64,000 nt of DNA from Rhizophagus clarus (GCA_015698045.1 BLAL01000060.1:994501-1058500); one strand, 5' to 3'. Shown: positions 43,628 to 56,206, counted from the first letter of the stretch. Notes: generated by a model not told the origin, from the letters alone. A program made the numbers and translations.

Positions 43628-45667
43628 CAGATCTGTGAACCAAATTTTTCATGGAAGAAAAATATTTTATTTTCATCATGAAGAGAGGTTTTTTTCTATC
43701 AAAACCAGCAAAACAAACAGCAGAAATGTCTTCTTCGACCAAAGTTACCCCTACTACTGCTCTAAAGAGTATACCTTCTAACCGTTTTCACGATGTTATC
43801 ATTAAATTTATGACAAAATTCGTCGAAACAAATTCAGGATTTCTCCTACTCTCAATAATACCTACGGACCCTGCAGTTATGAAGAATTTCTTTCAAAGTC
43901 ACGAGGACAAAGTTATCCCACAAGAACAGTTGGAACAAATTATTGATATAGCCGGCTGCTCTCCTTTCCTAGTTCAACTTTTAGCTACTTTTCTTAATCT
44001 CTTTCTCTTGGACGATGAATACAGGGAAATTTTTCTCATAGATTCTGAATTTCGCCGAGCGTTGGAAATTGCAAGTAAACAAACTCCCGATATGGAAAAT
44101 CTTGGGGATCCTATGCACCAATCAGACACGTCGATGAATTTTGATGTTTCTGATACAAATTCAGTAGGATCATTGGATGATGTGGATGACGAATTACTCG
44201 CCACACCTCCACGTAATATCACACCTATTCCTGTCACGCCCTTGACCAAATCTCAGAAGCGGAGTGCTAAAAAGAAGGCCCGTAAGGAGAAGAAGAAAGC
44301 CTTGCAGCTACAATCTCCTTCTGGACTGGATGAACAAATAGTGCCCACTTTTAGCGCGGAATCTCCTGAGTATACACCCTCTAAACCTTCTGGTTCAAGA
44401 ACGGTTACTTTTAACCAAAGTATTCTTTCTCCTCCTTCCACACCCTATAAGCAGTAGTTGAAGCGAGATTCTATACCACATTCAACTCCTATAGACAATG
44501 GAAAGAAGTTAAAACAGAAAGAGACAAACAACTCTTTAAAAAATGGAAATGTTATCATCACTGGTTATATTCCTCAAGATCAAGAACAAGCACAATTATT
44601 GGATCTTGTAGTTTATGATATTCCGGCCAAATGGGATAACTATACTCTGTTGGCCAATTTAGGACGATGGGGTAAGGTCGTTTCAGTCAGTACAAGGGTG
44701 CACAAGAAGTATCTATTAGCGAGGGTTAGACTGATTCCTGACCATGAGTGCTTGAAATGCTACAACAGAGGGGACTGGACTGTCAACTTGGGAGGAATCC
44801 CTGTTAGATGATTTCCTGCTTCCTGGAACCTTTCAGAAAGGAAACAAAGAGAAAAGTTCCAAGCCGTCGTGCATAATCTACCAGACGACATGACAGATGC
44901 CTCTTTATTCCCAAACGGACGCCCTCACCAATTTTTGTTGGACAGTGGCATAAAATCTTTCAAATTAGTTAAAGAAGTTGATGGATCCAGAAAGCTGATA
45001 GGTTACTTTGACACTTGGGATCATGTTTCCACCCGCATTAATAACCCCCAGCTTTGGAATGACGTTAGAATCTCTTGGTGCCGTTATTCCACCCCCAACT
45101 TCAAGAATTTACGTAAATCTGCTCGAATTGGCAATGCAGACAAATCTTCACAGACACCTAAAGGGTCTAATTTTTCTTTTTCAGGTTTTAATACTAACAA
45201 CTGCAAGAACGATCATAATAAAACTCCCAAATCTGGACGTTCTACCAAGAAGATCGATCATTCAAGAAATGACCAGTCTAAGAAGCCGGATGTAAAACAT
45301 TTAATAGCTGGGCTGAAGGCGTTATTAGAACATTATGTTTAGTTTAGTTAGGAGGGATAGATAGAAGATTCCATACTAACTTCTTGTCATGCTTAGCATT
45401 CGCTTTATGTAATGTTTTTTGTTTTATTAGATCGTAGAATTTTTCTTTTTATTTTTTCGTTTACCTTTATACCTTGAACAATTCTATAACTAGACTCCCT
45501 ATTATATTAAAGAGAATAGGCTAGGGATATAGTAGTCATGAGATAGTTTGTGACCCTAGTGTGGGGAACGGGCTGGCTTTGTAATTTTTGAATTTTTGTA
45601 ACCTTTTCTATCTTTTTTCAGAAATAAAAGCATTTCTTTTGACTAAAAAAAAAAAAAAAAAAAAAAA
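43628..45667 (+). mobile_element. Retroposed LINE (ORF1-only copy) with poly(A) tail
   Basis: The ORF1-like frame is followed by a 300-base 3' UTR with AAATAAA at 45,622-45,628, then 23 consecutive A residues (45,645-45,667). The lack of introns plus AATAAA and the tail show an RNA intermediate. No reverse transcriptase follows, so this is an ORF1-only deletion or a separately mobilised transcript. The 5' edge and target duplication are uncertain because both flanks are A/T-rich. Confidence 0.65.
43651..45342 (+). pseudogene. LINE ORF1-like protein with two internal stops
   Basis: A single frame of 564 codons with in-frame stops at 44,455-44,457 (TAG) and 44,809-44,811 (TGA). The N-terminal third (NRFHDVIIKFMTKFVETNSG, IIDIAGCSPFLVQLLATFLN) is followed by a Lys/Arg stretch (KSQKRSAKKKARKEKKK). 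Next is an RRM-like part (VVYDIPAKWDNYTLLANLGR, KYLLARVRL). ECLKCYNRGDW is knuckle-like, and a second RRM-like half has KLIGYFDTWDHV and VRISWCRYSTPNF. The basic tail ends LIAGLKALLEHYV. RRM plus basic region, a nearby poly(A) tail and no introns fit an RNA-binding ORF1 of a non-LTR retrotransposon. Its C-terminus resembles the relics in both inverted-repeat arms. ORF2 is absent. Confidence 0.68.
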
Positions 45668-45669
45668 TT

Positions 45670-46040
45670 TTATATTTTTTCTTTTTTTTTTTTTTTTTTT
45701 TTTTGATTTAAAAATAATACTTACTATTCTGATTTACAAAACATGTTTAACATAATACCTTAAGATCACATCTCGGTTAATTTTTATTTAATATTTTTAT
45801 GATATTTATGTGAATAAGATGATTTTATTTAATGTAATAGAGTTTCTGCAATAAAGGAACCAAACTCTTATCAGATAAGAAAATCAACTTAGATAATAAA
45901 AGATTAAAAGAAATGTTTAATTAATTTGTTTGTTTACTTACATTTATTAATGGTAGTAATTGTTTCTTTGTCACCATTCATCAATTAGCAGGAGTGATTT
46001 GGTTATATTGTGAGTGGTGATGGTGAGTTTGCAGAAGATC
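45670..46040. other. Poly(A)/poly(T) border and AT-rich DNA
   Basis: A poly(T) run (45,679-45,703) directly follows the LINE tail. No gene was seen. If the third upstream module (46,040-46,470) once had a Myb/SANT-like gene it should lie here on the minus strand, but no RRRRN or FW..ARR motif remains. Confidence 0.4.
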
Positions 46041-46470
46041 GTATAGTGCCACCTTATAAACAATTAAACAATATCTCTAGTTCGATTTTATTTTTCATTT
46101 CAATTAAAATAACTAAATATTTGAAATTAAAAATTTGATATTAACACCCAATATATGTTTAATTATTTTAATATATAAACATTATATATATTTAAAATAA
46201 AACAATCTATTATTATTAGTACATTTCTTACGATTAAAAAATATTGTCGTTTCTGGAAATCACAGAAAAATAAATTGTCACATGAGCGAGAATTTTTGGT
46301 TATTAGGCAAGTTTTCTTAAAATTTGTACACATCACAAATGCTAAATATCATCCTCTAATAAAATTAAAAACAACACAAATTCAATACAAATAACAAAAT
46401 TTGGCCAAAATTAACAAAATTTACCAGAATTATCAATACAAATTGCACACTAATTCAACATGAATTCATT
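46040..46470 (-). promoter_or_regulatory. Conserved upstream module, copy 3 (orphan)
   Basis: Same order of landmarks as the modules at 29.0-29.5 and 37.2-37.6 kb: CCTTATAAACAATTAAACAA, TATTAGTACATTTCTTACG, then ACACAAATTCAATACAAATA, AACAAAATTTGGCC and TTTACCAGAATTATCAATAC. The gene expected on its minus-strand side is missing or unrecognisable. Confidence 0.5.
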
Positions 46471-46824
46471 TATCATGTGACTTACGCCGGTGAAATCTAC
46501 TTAATTAAAAATTTTAATCGTGATTGGACAAATGTCACATGATTGCCAATCATTTGTTATTATTTGTACGCGAATAATAAATCAAAAAATATGCGCTGTT
46601 TCTCTTTTACTTTTTATTTTTCTTTACTCATTAATTCAAATATTATTTATTTATTTATTTATTATTAAAACAGTCCCAGATAAAAAGTCATCTAATAGAA
46701 AAACTTTAACAACTAAAAGAAAACATTTAACATTTGAAGTTGTATAATTGTAATAGTTTTGTAGTTATTACTATTTGTCTTTCTCGGCGGATAGATGTAT
46801 TTATAGGTACAGTTGTATTTCTTG

Positions 46825-47180
46825 GTTTTTATCACTACTAACTTTACCTTCTTTTTATCACTAACTGTACCTTCTTTTTATCACTAACTGTACCTTCTTT
46901 TTATCACTAATTGTACCTTCTTTTTATCGCTAACTGTACCTTCTTTTTATCACTAACTGTACCTTCTTTTTATCGCTAACTGTACCTTCTTTTTTATCGC
47001 TACTAACTGTACTTTCTTTTTACCACTACTAATTATACCTCACTTTTTCGCTACTAATTGTACTTTTTTTTATCGCTACTAATAATTAATTGTGCTACTA
47101 TTTATCGCTATTAACTATACCTTCTTTTATCATTACTGATTGTATCTTCTTAAGCTTTTTTTTTTTACCTTTAATTGTAT
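46825..47180. repeat. 22-24 bp minisatellite
   Basis: About twelve tandem copies of CTAACTGTACCTTC plus TTTTTATC(A/G), with increasing variation and TACTAA expansions toward the right. Confidence 0.9.
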
Positions 47181-47414
47181 CACTACTGATTGTAACTTGT
47201 TTTATTGATTTTTATCTTTAAATAGAAGTTTTGTAATTATTCTTTATTATATTATAATTTAAATAATAAAATTTACTCAACAAGAACAAAATAATAAATA
47301 AATTAATTGACAATAATTATAACAAATAAAAGGATATTATTACTATTTAATACCATATACTAATAATATAAATATACAGATTATAAAAGATACATCGTAA
47401 ACAAATAATTATCA

Positions 47415-47800
47415 GTATAAAACATATGTCATAAACTGGGACTTATACTGTCGACCAGTATAAAACATACGTCGTAAACCAGAACATTATACTATTCGAC
47501 TAATATAAAGCATACGTTATATACTGGGACATTATACTGTTCGACCAGTATAAAACATACATCGTAAACTGGGATATTATACTGTTCAGCCAGTATAAAA
47601 TATACATTGTAAACTGGGATATTATACTGCTCGACCAGTATAAAACATACGTTATACACTGGGATATTATACGGTTCGCAAATAAACACCAGTATAAAAT
47701 ATACGTTAAACACTGGGATATTATACGGTTCGCAAATAAACACCAGTATAAAATATACATTATAAACAGGAATAATATACTGCATACAAGTATAAAGTAT
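47415..47800. repeat. About 46-bp minisatellite
   Basis: About eight units combining CCAGTATAAAACATACGT, AAACTGGGA(C/T)ATTATACTG and TTCGA. Two rightward units have a variant spacer (TTCGCAAATAAACAC). A minus-strand frame stays open across the array with a NIPVYNVYFILV-type peptide repeat, but it appears to be a by-product of the unit phasing. Confidence 0.9.
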
Positions 47801-47960
47801 ACAAATCTTCATATTTATAAATACCATATATATGATATGGTGTGCTGAATGTATATCGTATGTGCAAATACTGGTATAATACTTTAATCATACTGTATAT
47901 ATACTGTAATAATACTGTTCGCAAAATACGGCAATACCGTATAATAACCGTATCCATAAT

Positions 47961-49530
47961 TTTTATAGGGTTAACATAAATTGGTAAGCTGTCAGATAAG
48001 AAAAATAGATATCAATAGGTTAATTCAAACAAGTAAATAAAAAAAAACCAGATAGCAATAGACCAATCCTATTGATATCCAGTTGCAAATAAATAGGTAC
48101 CCTATTGATATCCTATTGATAACCTACATATACCTAATTTATACCATTTTAAAGTTACCAACCAGATACCCTGATAAAATAAATTAAAAAAAATTGGGAA
48201 TCATCTAGGGCCCTATAGGATAGCCTAAATGATTCCTGATTTGGCAGCCTTTGACCTGTGGTGATAAACCAGTAACTACAGTAAAAGTTTTCAACTTCTA
48301 CAATATGTGCATTTATCATTTCTGTATAAATTTGTAAATGATTTATAATTTTATATAATAATTACAAAAAAAAGATTTGTATTGTATATGATTATGTATT
48401 TTTAAGATGTGATTAACAAATTGACAAATTTAAATCTAAATTTCAAATCCTTACCTAAATATAATGAATTTCATGAAATTTACTACAAAAGTTTCATATT
48501 TTTAAATTTCAATATGAATTAGTAAATTATACAATTAAATTTAAGGATGAAAAAAAGTGCTGCTATAAAATAATAATACCATCAGCGAAAAAGTTAAAAT
48601 GCAAACTAAATTAATTACAAATTTTTTAAATCTTAGTAGATATACAAATGATTTTTTACACTTTTCTATAAAAAAAATCATATATATTTTAAAAGATAAT
48701 TATTTTCTTTTTTTTTACAGTAATTAGGACTAAGCAATAACAAAAAAATACAACATTTATAATAAATATTTTTCTTCTGGTTATCAATCCATACTATATA
48801 TAGTATACTACATAATCTTCGTCCATTTTATATGATAGTGAATGCATTTCTAAAAAAATATTTTTAAAGATTTAATATATGAAAAAAATATATAGACTTT
48901 ACTTTTTGTTTGGATCTAGTAAAATAACAAATGTTTCTGGATCATTGGAAAATGATGGAAAGACATTTTCTGATTTAATCTTATAATTAGTGATTTTGCA
49001 AGAATTCAATTGATTTCTACCATTTTAACAAAATAATAAGTTTTAAGCTATTGAAAAAAAGGAAATATTTATGAATTTTTATTTTATTTTTATTTTTCTT
49101 TCTTTTTTTTTTTTTAGAAAAAAATTATGAAATAAATTTAGGTATTTTTATATTTACAGTATATCATTTTTTTACATTAAAACAAATTTAATTCTGTCTA
49201 CTGTTATTCTGAGTTCTCGCCATGACATTTATTTTAATGTACAGACTTAAATAATGATAAACGTGATGATAAAAAAATTTTAAAGAAGTATTAACATGTA
49301 ATAATCCAATAAAAGTTTTTATTATTCAAGCAGAAAAAAGTGGATACCAAATTTTAAGTAATGAAACTAATTTGTTAAAAATTTACAATATAGCATAGTA
49401 TATTAACGAAAAAAATGGTAAAAAATATCGTTATAATTTCATTATATAAAGTTATGTGAAAATTTTGAGTCAGAAAATTTTTTAAATTAATTATTTTGGT
49501 GGGTTTGCCTATCTGCTATATATAGTTTGA
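47961..49530. other. AT-rich intergenic DNA
   Basis: No gene supported. Near 48,050-48,130 the phrase CCTATTGATATCC recurs in several variants. Near 48,197-48,235 GGAATCAT and ATGATTCC form a short inverted pair around AGGGCCCT. The rest is long A/T tracts. Confidence 0.45.
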
Positions 49531-49539
49531 TGTAATTAG

Positions 49540-49790
49540 GGAAATTTTATATTTACCGGTTAAGTTACCGGTTAAGTTTCTAGTTACCGGAAATTAAACC
49601 AATATAGGAAAATTTATATTTAACCGGCTAGGTTACCGGTTACCGGAAATTAATTCGTGGTGATTTTGCCCATATATAGTTTATGTAATTAAGTTAGCCA
49701 ATATAGTGTTTAACCGGCTAGGTTACCGGTTACCGAAAATTATTTTATTAATTTATCCGATTAATTTAACCAGTTACAGAAAATTTTGGA
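49540..49790. repeat. ACCGGTTA-rich repeat
   Basis: Repeated GGTTACCGGTTACCGGAAA motifs in blocks of about 100-120 bp (near 49,555, 49,620 and 49,715), with TTAACCGGCTAGG preceding each. ACCGGT palindromes make the block self-complementary. Confidence 0.75.
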
Positions 49791-49799
49791 AATGAATAA

Positions 49800-51165
49800 T
49801 TTGCGTAGCTGACGCCTATATCTTTAAATATTAAAATTTACCGTTGTCTAACGGAGAGAAAAACTTGTTTAAATGAGAATTAGTTTTCTTAAATTTAAAT
49901 TAAATTATTTTTTGTTCAAACTAATTATATTGATTCTTTTCGGTTTAAGTCTTTATAAAGCCGAAAGAAATCTTCCCCGTCCCTAATCTAAAAAAATTTT
50001 TTTTTTAATAAATAATTATATTCAATCTAATCCAGACACCTGTTGTTTTGCATAACCCAAATGATTGTTACCAGGGTATTAAATATAAACTCATTAATTA
50101 CGCAATTTCTTCTTAATATTCTTCTTGAATAATACAAAATTTCTTTTTTTCTTTTTGAAAAGAAACTTCCGATGTTCACGTAAATTATATCCTTGTTAAA
50201 AGTGAAGGTATAACAAATAATGGATATTTCTGTATCGAAAAAATATTTTAAAATAATTAGAGATATAAAGATTTATTTCTTAAAATAGAAAAAAACGTTT
50301 GAGATTTTAAATAACATACCTCATATCAATTTTAAGGTAAATTTTATAATATTTTTAATCTGTATCGTTTCTTTCATTTTCAATTATTAATCTTGGCCAA
50401 AATTACCAAGCGATTGTTGTACGTTAGTTACCGGTAGATTCTTTTTGCTGAGTCTACCGTTGGACATGAAAGGAATCAAAATTGTTCCAGCATGCAATAT
50501 TTAATGAAAATCGTGCCCCTTTAGGCCAAAAAAAAAAAAAAAATAAGTATTATAACTATTATTATAAAAAAAGTCATATAATATGACTAAAGAGGATCCA
50601 AAATATGGTGTGACTATAAAGGGGAATTTTATATAAAAGTGAATTAATAACAATAATAATATATTTCGATCGATAGATTACCGTTGATCATGTCCTTGTT
50701 AAATGAGTATCGTTACTTTTCTAATATCAAACCTTTACCATCTAACGTGAAAAACGCCTACTGCGTAGAATTAATAAATACTCTAGAAAGATTTCAATTT
50801 TAAAGATTTGAGTATAAGAATGCGTAATATGCATATATATGTACTACAATAGTTTACTAAAATTTGCAGCTTTGTAGTTGAGCTGAAGATCGATATTTTA
50901 TTATCACGTCCGTCGTATATTTTAAAACACAATAAAAGGCGTAAAGGACCTCTTTGCTTTCGCTGTTTCCTAATTTGATCTTCTTAGTTTCCTTAAATAC
51001 ATTGTTTTTTAATGACTTGTATAATAAAATTAGGTTGATTGTCGGAGAAAAATTACGTACATAAATTGTTTAGGTACAAAAAATATTGTATAGCCGTCTT
51101 TCAATATCGTTTTATTGAATGAACTGTGACGTAATTAGTTATTTAAGAATTTATTAGGAATCTTT
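49800..51165. other. Intergenic DNA
   Basis: No gene supported. A run of 16 A residues (50,526-50,541) follows GTGCCCCTTTAGGCC and could be the tail of a small retroposed fragment, but nothing recognisable precedes it. Confidence 0.4.
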
Positions 51166-51605
51166 TTAAAAAAATCACGAATTTTTTTCTTAAGCAACCA
51201 GATCTCTATGGGAACTGGGAAGTTCGGGAAAATTTTTTTTTTTTTAAAAAAAAAAATTTATTTATTTAATGGAACGTTTTCCAACTTTTGATAGTTCGGT
51301 ACTAGGGATTTCTCTTTTAAAATTTATTTAATAAACGTTCATTAAATAATTCAATCATTTTTATTTTTAGGTAGTCAGGTCTAAATGCGTGGAATTTCGG
51401 TGGAAAAGTTCGTTTTTAATTATTTCTTTTGGAAATCTCAGTAGGGAGTTCTTATTTGAATATTTCTTTATCAAAACATTTATTAACGTTTGAATATCTA
51501 CAGACGTGAATTTGAACTACCTTTTTAACAAAACATTTATTAACATTTCTTATTTTAATCCTTTTTATTAGATGGATCTATGATACCAATGCAGAGTAAA
51601 AGGTC
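51165..51605 (+). repeat. Short relative of the hairpin / micro-exon array
   Basis: Three or four loose units with the same grammar as the 40.5-42.6 kb array: ATGGAACGTTTT or ATAAACGTTCATTAAA palindromic phrases, a T-rich tract ending TTATTTTTAG, and a core (GTAGTCAGGTCTAAATGC, GTGGAATTTCGG). Diverged but recognisable in order. Confidence 0.5.
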
Positions 51606-52064
51606 AGTGAAATTGTGAAAAAGTAATTGCTAGAATTTGCATTATATTTCAAATCTTTATTTCAATCCTATCAAATTTCAAGTGAAAAAGAATAAAGCCA
51701 CGTACTTCTGTTTGGTGCTACATGAATTTGCTCCTTTGTAATTAACAACTTTTTCAAGATTTTTTTTTTTTAAAAATCCAAAAAGAGAGGTTATGTTAAA
51801 CAAAGGATTGAGTTGGTGCAGCTTTGTCAGGATTATTGGTTTATAGTATAATCAATTATTATATACGTTTGTTTGCAAATAAACAATCATTTTTTAAGTG
51901 TAAAACATAATTTTTTTTTAGAAATGCAAAACAAATAATTAATAACTCTTTTTTGATTAGCTTTCTGAACATTTTATGAAATTTTCAACCCTATAAATAA
52001 TTTGCGAATCATTATTGGATACGTAAATCCATATTATAGCAATGAATACGAGATGATAATGATG

Positions 52065-52197
52065 TGAAATCCCATATCTCAACTATATCCCAATCCATTT
52101 ACCATAATCCCATCCCAATCTCAATCCTACCTATATCCCAAATTTCCATATCCCATCCCATCCCATATCCCAAATTCCCATATTCCATCCATATCAG
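52065..52197. repeat. ATCCC-rich microsatellite
   Basis: Irregular repeats of ATCCC, CATATCCCA and ATCCCATCCC over about 130 bases. Strongly strand-asymmetric (C without G). Confidence 0.85.
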
Positions 52198-52199
52198 GA

Positions 52200-54300
52200 C
52201 CCCTTAAGGACAAACTTTATAATGTATAATAAATTTGACACTCATATTATTGATATACAGTATAAGTATTCCAGGAAAATTGGAGATAAATGATTTGTAA
52301 ATTTATTATTGCGTAATTACTAATAATTGGGTAAATACTATATCGCTATAAATTGATTATCAAAATAATCTTTTTTATCACATAAAAATGTGAACGAACG
52401 AAATCAACTACCAGAAGTCAAAATTAATCATTAAAATACAAGAAAAAAACATCTTTGATCTTTTTACCAAAACAAGTATTAGTTTTTTTAAAGTAATTGG
52501 TGACGAAGATATCAATGTGATGAATGTTGTGATAGTATTCATTCATAGTAATCCTGTTCATTAAATCCATGGAATGGTCATAATCACATGATATTCGTTC
52601 ATTTCTTCCTCCAAATATATGTCAATAATTGTGACGTAATGAATTTTTTCTTCGTGAAGTGTCAGTGTAGTAAAGAAGGAAATTCTTTTTACATGTTGTT
52701 CTATCGTTTATAACAAATGCTATCAATAATTCCGCATAACCCTCCGTTTACAATTTTAATTTTAGAATACATTAAACAGTGCATTTGTAGTACTTTTTAA
52801 TATCATATTTTTAAAATTTTGAGTGTCCGACCAACCCTCTCTTATTCTGTTAATGGCAGCTACAGGAAAATGCCCAATGAATTTCTAGTGCCGATTTGAT
52901 GAAAAAAATGAAAAAAATTGTTGATCGGTGGCTTAGAAATTTGTTTCACGTGATGACGGTAAATCCTCAACATTCAACTCTTCTGTTCGGAATTAATTTT
53001 TTAATGATTTAAATGGCTTCAATTCAATTACTATTGAAACGCTCTTTTGACCATACTTATTATTATGTTGCAAGGTCCAATTTGCACATACTTATTTTTC
53101 TTGTGGCAGAAACACTCGGCGTGCGAATTTGAAAACTCTTAGGATAAGTGCCATTAACTAAATTAAAAGACGCGAGAATTTACGCGAACAAATATATTAA
53201 AGAATTTGCCTTACAACCTGGACCTGTAAATTGCAGAAAGACGAAAGATGACAAGCCTCGATAAAAAAAATATTTCTTCTGAATCTGAATACTGGTTCTG
53301 AGGTGGAAATAGACCCCATGACTTATTCCTTCTGATGGATCTTCTGGTATTATTACCGATACTAATTCAGTCCAATGAGATTTTTAGTGTGAGACACCTA
53401 TAACTCGCCCAATATCATAGTAGGTTGGTCTTATCTGAATAAAGCGGATCTGGATCAAAAGAAATACCTTTTGATAAAATCTTAAAACATTTGTGATTTA
53501 ATATTCATGTCAGTTCAATATCACATGTTAACTAAATTTCTTCTTGGTGAAGCAAGATTTACTGAATTGTCAATAGTTTAAACTACTTTACAGAGGAATA
53601 CATCTCGAACGTGATCAGTATGAAAGAAGACGTAGTTACTGATGGGGATTGGGGACGACGTAATCGTTGATGATCTTATAAAGGATCACAACTTCTGTAG
53701 ATCGAGAAGGTAGCTGAGGAAATCTCAATAATCATTTTTATAATCACGTCTATTTTTTGATGGCTATAGAGGAGTCAGTGACTGTACAATTAAAATCAAA
53801 ATGATCCTAAGATCAAGAATAGGAGAAAAATGCCGTAACAATAACATCAATCAATACCGTAAAATCATCCTTCGGATATTGAGACAACACCCTTACGAAA
53901 AGTGCGTAACTAGTTCTGGATATAGGAAAGATGGCCGCGGCGAGATGACTCGCTAGCAATTACGTTATTTCCAGTGTAGTATAATAATTGAAGATAGATG
54001 GTTGTATCTAATTAATTCACAAACAACTGGAACAGAAGAAAACCTAGCAGGAAAAAAAGGTTCAAATTGGAACAATATCCCATGCGATAAATATGGACGG
54101 GCAGTAGTGTCTGTGCAGAGTAATACTGAACTACTGGATGAGTAGTTCGTAATAAGTGAATTGGACAGATTGTGAGTTTGAACAAGTAGAATAAGCGGAG
54201 ATGCTTGAGTGTCATATTATTATTACATTCATCAGTTTATGTTGATACATACTTCGTTTTTTGGCGTCATACGGAATCTTGAAGATCCATCGAAGAATTA
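52200..54300. other. Relic DNA of mixed composition
   Basis: Less A/T-biased than its surroundings but without a followable gene. 53,630-53,675 echoes the acidic coding remnant at 43.0 kb. A 67-codon minus-strand frame at 54,012-54,215 shows no motif. Confidence 0.4.
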
Positions 54301-54325
54301 CATGTGCTTACTTGCCATTTAACAC

Positions 54326-54628
54326 GTGTGGATCTTGAAGGATTTTAACGTATACTTGGGAGGAATTTTGTGGATAGCAAATGCCTTTTCTACTTCAGTT
54401 ATAATATACAGCAAAAGACACAAGAGTGAAAATTTTGACTCTCGGGTCACTTACTCGAATGGCATACACTGCGCAAGACTCGATTATCATAAAGGTTATA
54501 ATTCTTCCGATATTACTCTTTCCAAGGAGAAATTGGAGTTATTCAGGGAATCGATTATTAAGGACCCTCAATCAATATGTAAAGTATCAATACCTCAAGA
54601 TGAAAGGTTAGATCTAATCAAACATTAG
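54326..54628 (+). CDS. Unrecognised open frame, possible exon
   Basis: 100 codons starting at GTG, ending TAG, with protein-like composition (FNVYLGGILWIANAF, GIHCARLDYHKGYNSSDITL, SKEKLELFRESIIKDPQS). No ATG near its start, so it would be an exon or a relic. No family recognised and no splice partner found. Confidence 0.35.
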   Translation: MWILKDFNVYLGGILWIANAFSTSVIIYSKRHKSENFDSRVTYSNGIHCARLDYHKGYNSSDITLSKEKLELFRESIIKDPQSICKVSIPQDERLDLIKH

Positions 54629-54639
54629 TCAGAAGGCTT

Positions 54640-55150
54640 TAAACAAGTCTCTTCTATCATGTACCATTGACACCAGATCAATAACGTTTTTATACGTCCT
54701 ATTTCTAGGCAAGCGTTATTGATTCAAATGTCTTCCCCTTGGATTAGCAACAAGTCCTTGAATATTTACTATCACTAATCACCGGTTCATCAATCAGGGA
54801 ATTGTATCGCATGCTTGGATGACCTTCTGACATCGAAAAAAAAATTATAAAAACAAAGAGAGTAAAAAGTTTTTACACATATTTCGTGAACAAGTTATTT
54901 GAAATTTATTAAAAAAAAAGGTAAATTTTTATGTTTTTTTTTTACAAATTTTGATCAGAGAATCAATTCTAATCCATGTTAATCGTACATTATTTAGTTT
55001 GATTCGTTATACGTTAATTGAATTTTAAACTTAACCAGTATTATCATGGAACTTTATCCCAAGTTTTTCCGCAAATTTACATCATATCCTAATGTCTCGA
55101 CAGAATAATATTTTGGATATATATGAATTTCCTGCTTTAGGAGGTGTAAC
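54640..55150. other. Intergenic DNA
   Basis: No motif or exon recognised; A/T-rich toward the right. Confidence 0.4.
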
Positions 55151-55354
55151 ATGAATAAGTTCAAGCCAAGCGAACACGACACAAACGAATTACCGGATGC
55201 AAGAAGTTGTCTCAGCCAGTATCATGATACTACTGGCAAACCATCAACAACAAACAATGCGGATAGACCAAGTAATGGAAATATTATCGGATGTCATCGT
55301 CAGCAATTTAGAGTGATTGAACTAGCAGTGGCAAAATATGTTGCCCATATTTAA
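55151..55354 (+). CDS. Small hypothetical protein, 67 aa
   Basis: ATG start, hydrophilic (MNKFKPSEHDTNELPDARS, GNIIGCHRQQFRVIELAVAK), ending TAA. Isolated, no motif, could be chance or an exon. Confidence 0.25.
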   Translation: MNKFKPSEHDTNELPDARSCLSQYHDTTGKPSTTNNADRPSNGNIIGCHRQQFRVIELAVAKYVAHI

Positions 55355-56206
55355 ACTTTAAAATGGAAATCTGGGAAGTATTTTAGTCAAGTTTGACTCT
55401 CAATAATTGCTCATGGATGACTGATCCTGATTTAAGCATGTTGTCAACATTAGGGTGCGATCTAACAACTATATATACATATAATTCTTCAGAGTATTAT
55501 TAATAATTTTTGCTTTTTTATTGATCTACAATATCTCGCATTTATTTAACAGATAGATTTAAATACATTATATATAGATATTGTATGTCAGAAAGATATA
55601 TTACAACTTTCAATCAAGAAAGAAATCGAAAATGAATTATAAGTACGAGAAAAAATGATTTATAGACTATCAGATCAATCATGATTATATTATTTTCTTA
55701 TATGAGAATACCATTACATAATTTAATTGAAGCTTAAATATTAATATATTAATCAAACCTTTTATGAGAAGTATATTTATAGTTGATTTAAAAATTATTT
55801 ATTATATTAAAGAAATATTTAAATAGTAAAATGCAAATGTAAATCATATATGATTATATGATATCATCAGATATTTATTGTTAACTTTAATATAAGTAAT
55901 TTAATTTATTACCATAATAATATATTGCCAATATCATGTAACATATAGATCATTTTCTTTTTAGAAAACTTGTATAATTAACTGACTTGTATGTAAAATA
56001 TTTAGGTTAATTTTTGGAATTGGGATTTTACATTTAAAAAACTAATATTTTTATATAAATTAAAATTTACCAGTCATGTAAAAATAATTATCTAATTAAT
56101 ATAATAAATATCTTAGCTTTTATGTATATTAATATTATGATTTTATATTCATTTAAAAAATAAAAACCTACTCTATTTTGAGATATTCTTAATAATTCAA
56201 TTGATA
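55355..56206. other. AT-rich intergenic DNA
   Basis: Very A/T-rich, no gene or repeat recognised up to the inverted-repeat boundary. Confidence 0.45.

Noticed and set aside
43974..44249. 91-codon minus-strand frame
   Set aside because: Antisense shadow of the ORF1-like protein.
47492..47827. Minus-strand repeat protein (NIPVYNVYFILV units)
   Set aside because: Arises because the 46-bp minisatellite happens to remain open in one frame; no start context, no conservation beyond the DNA repeat.
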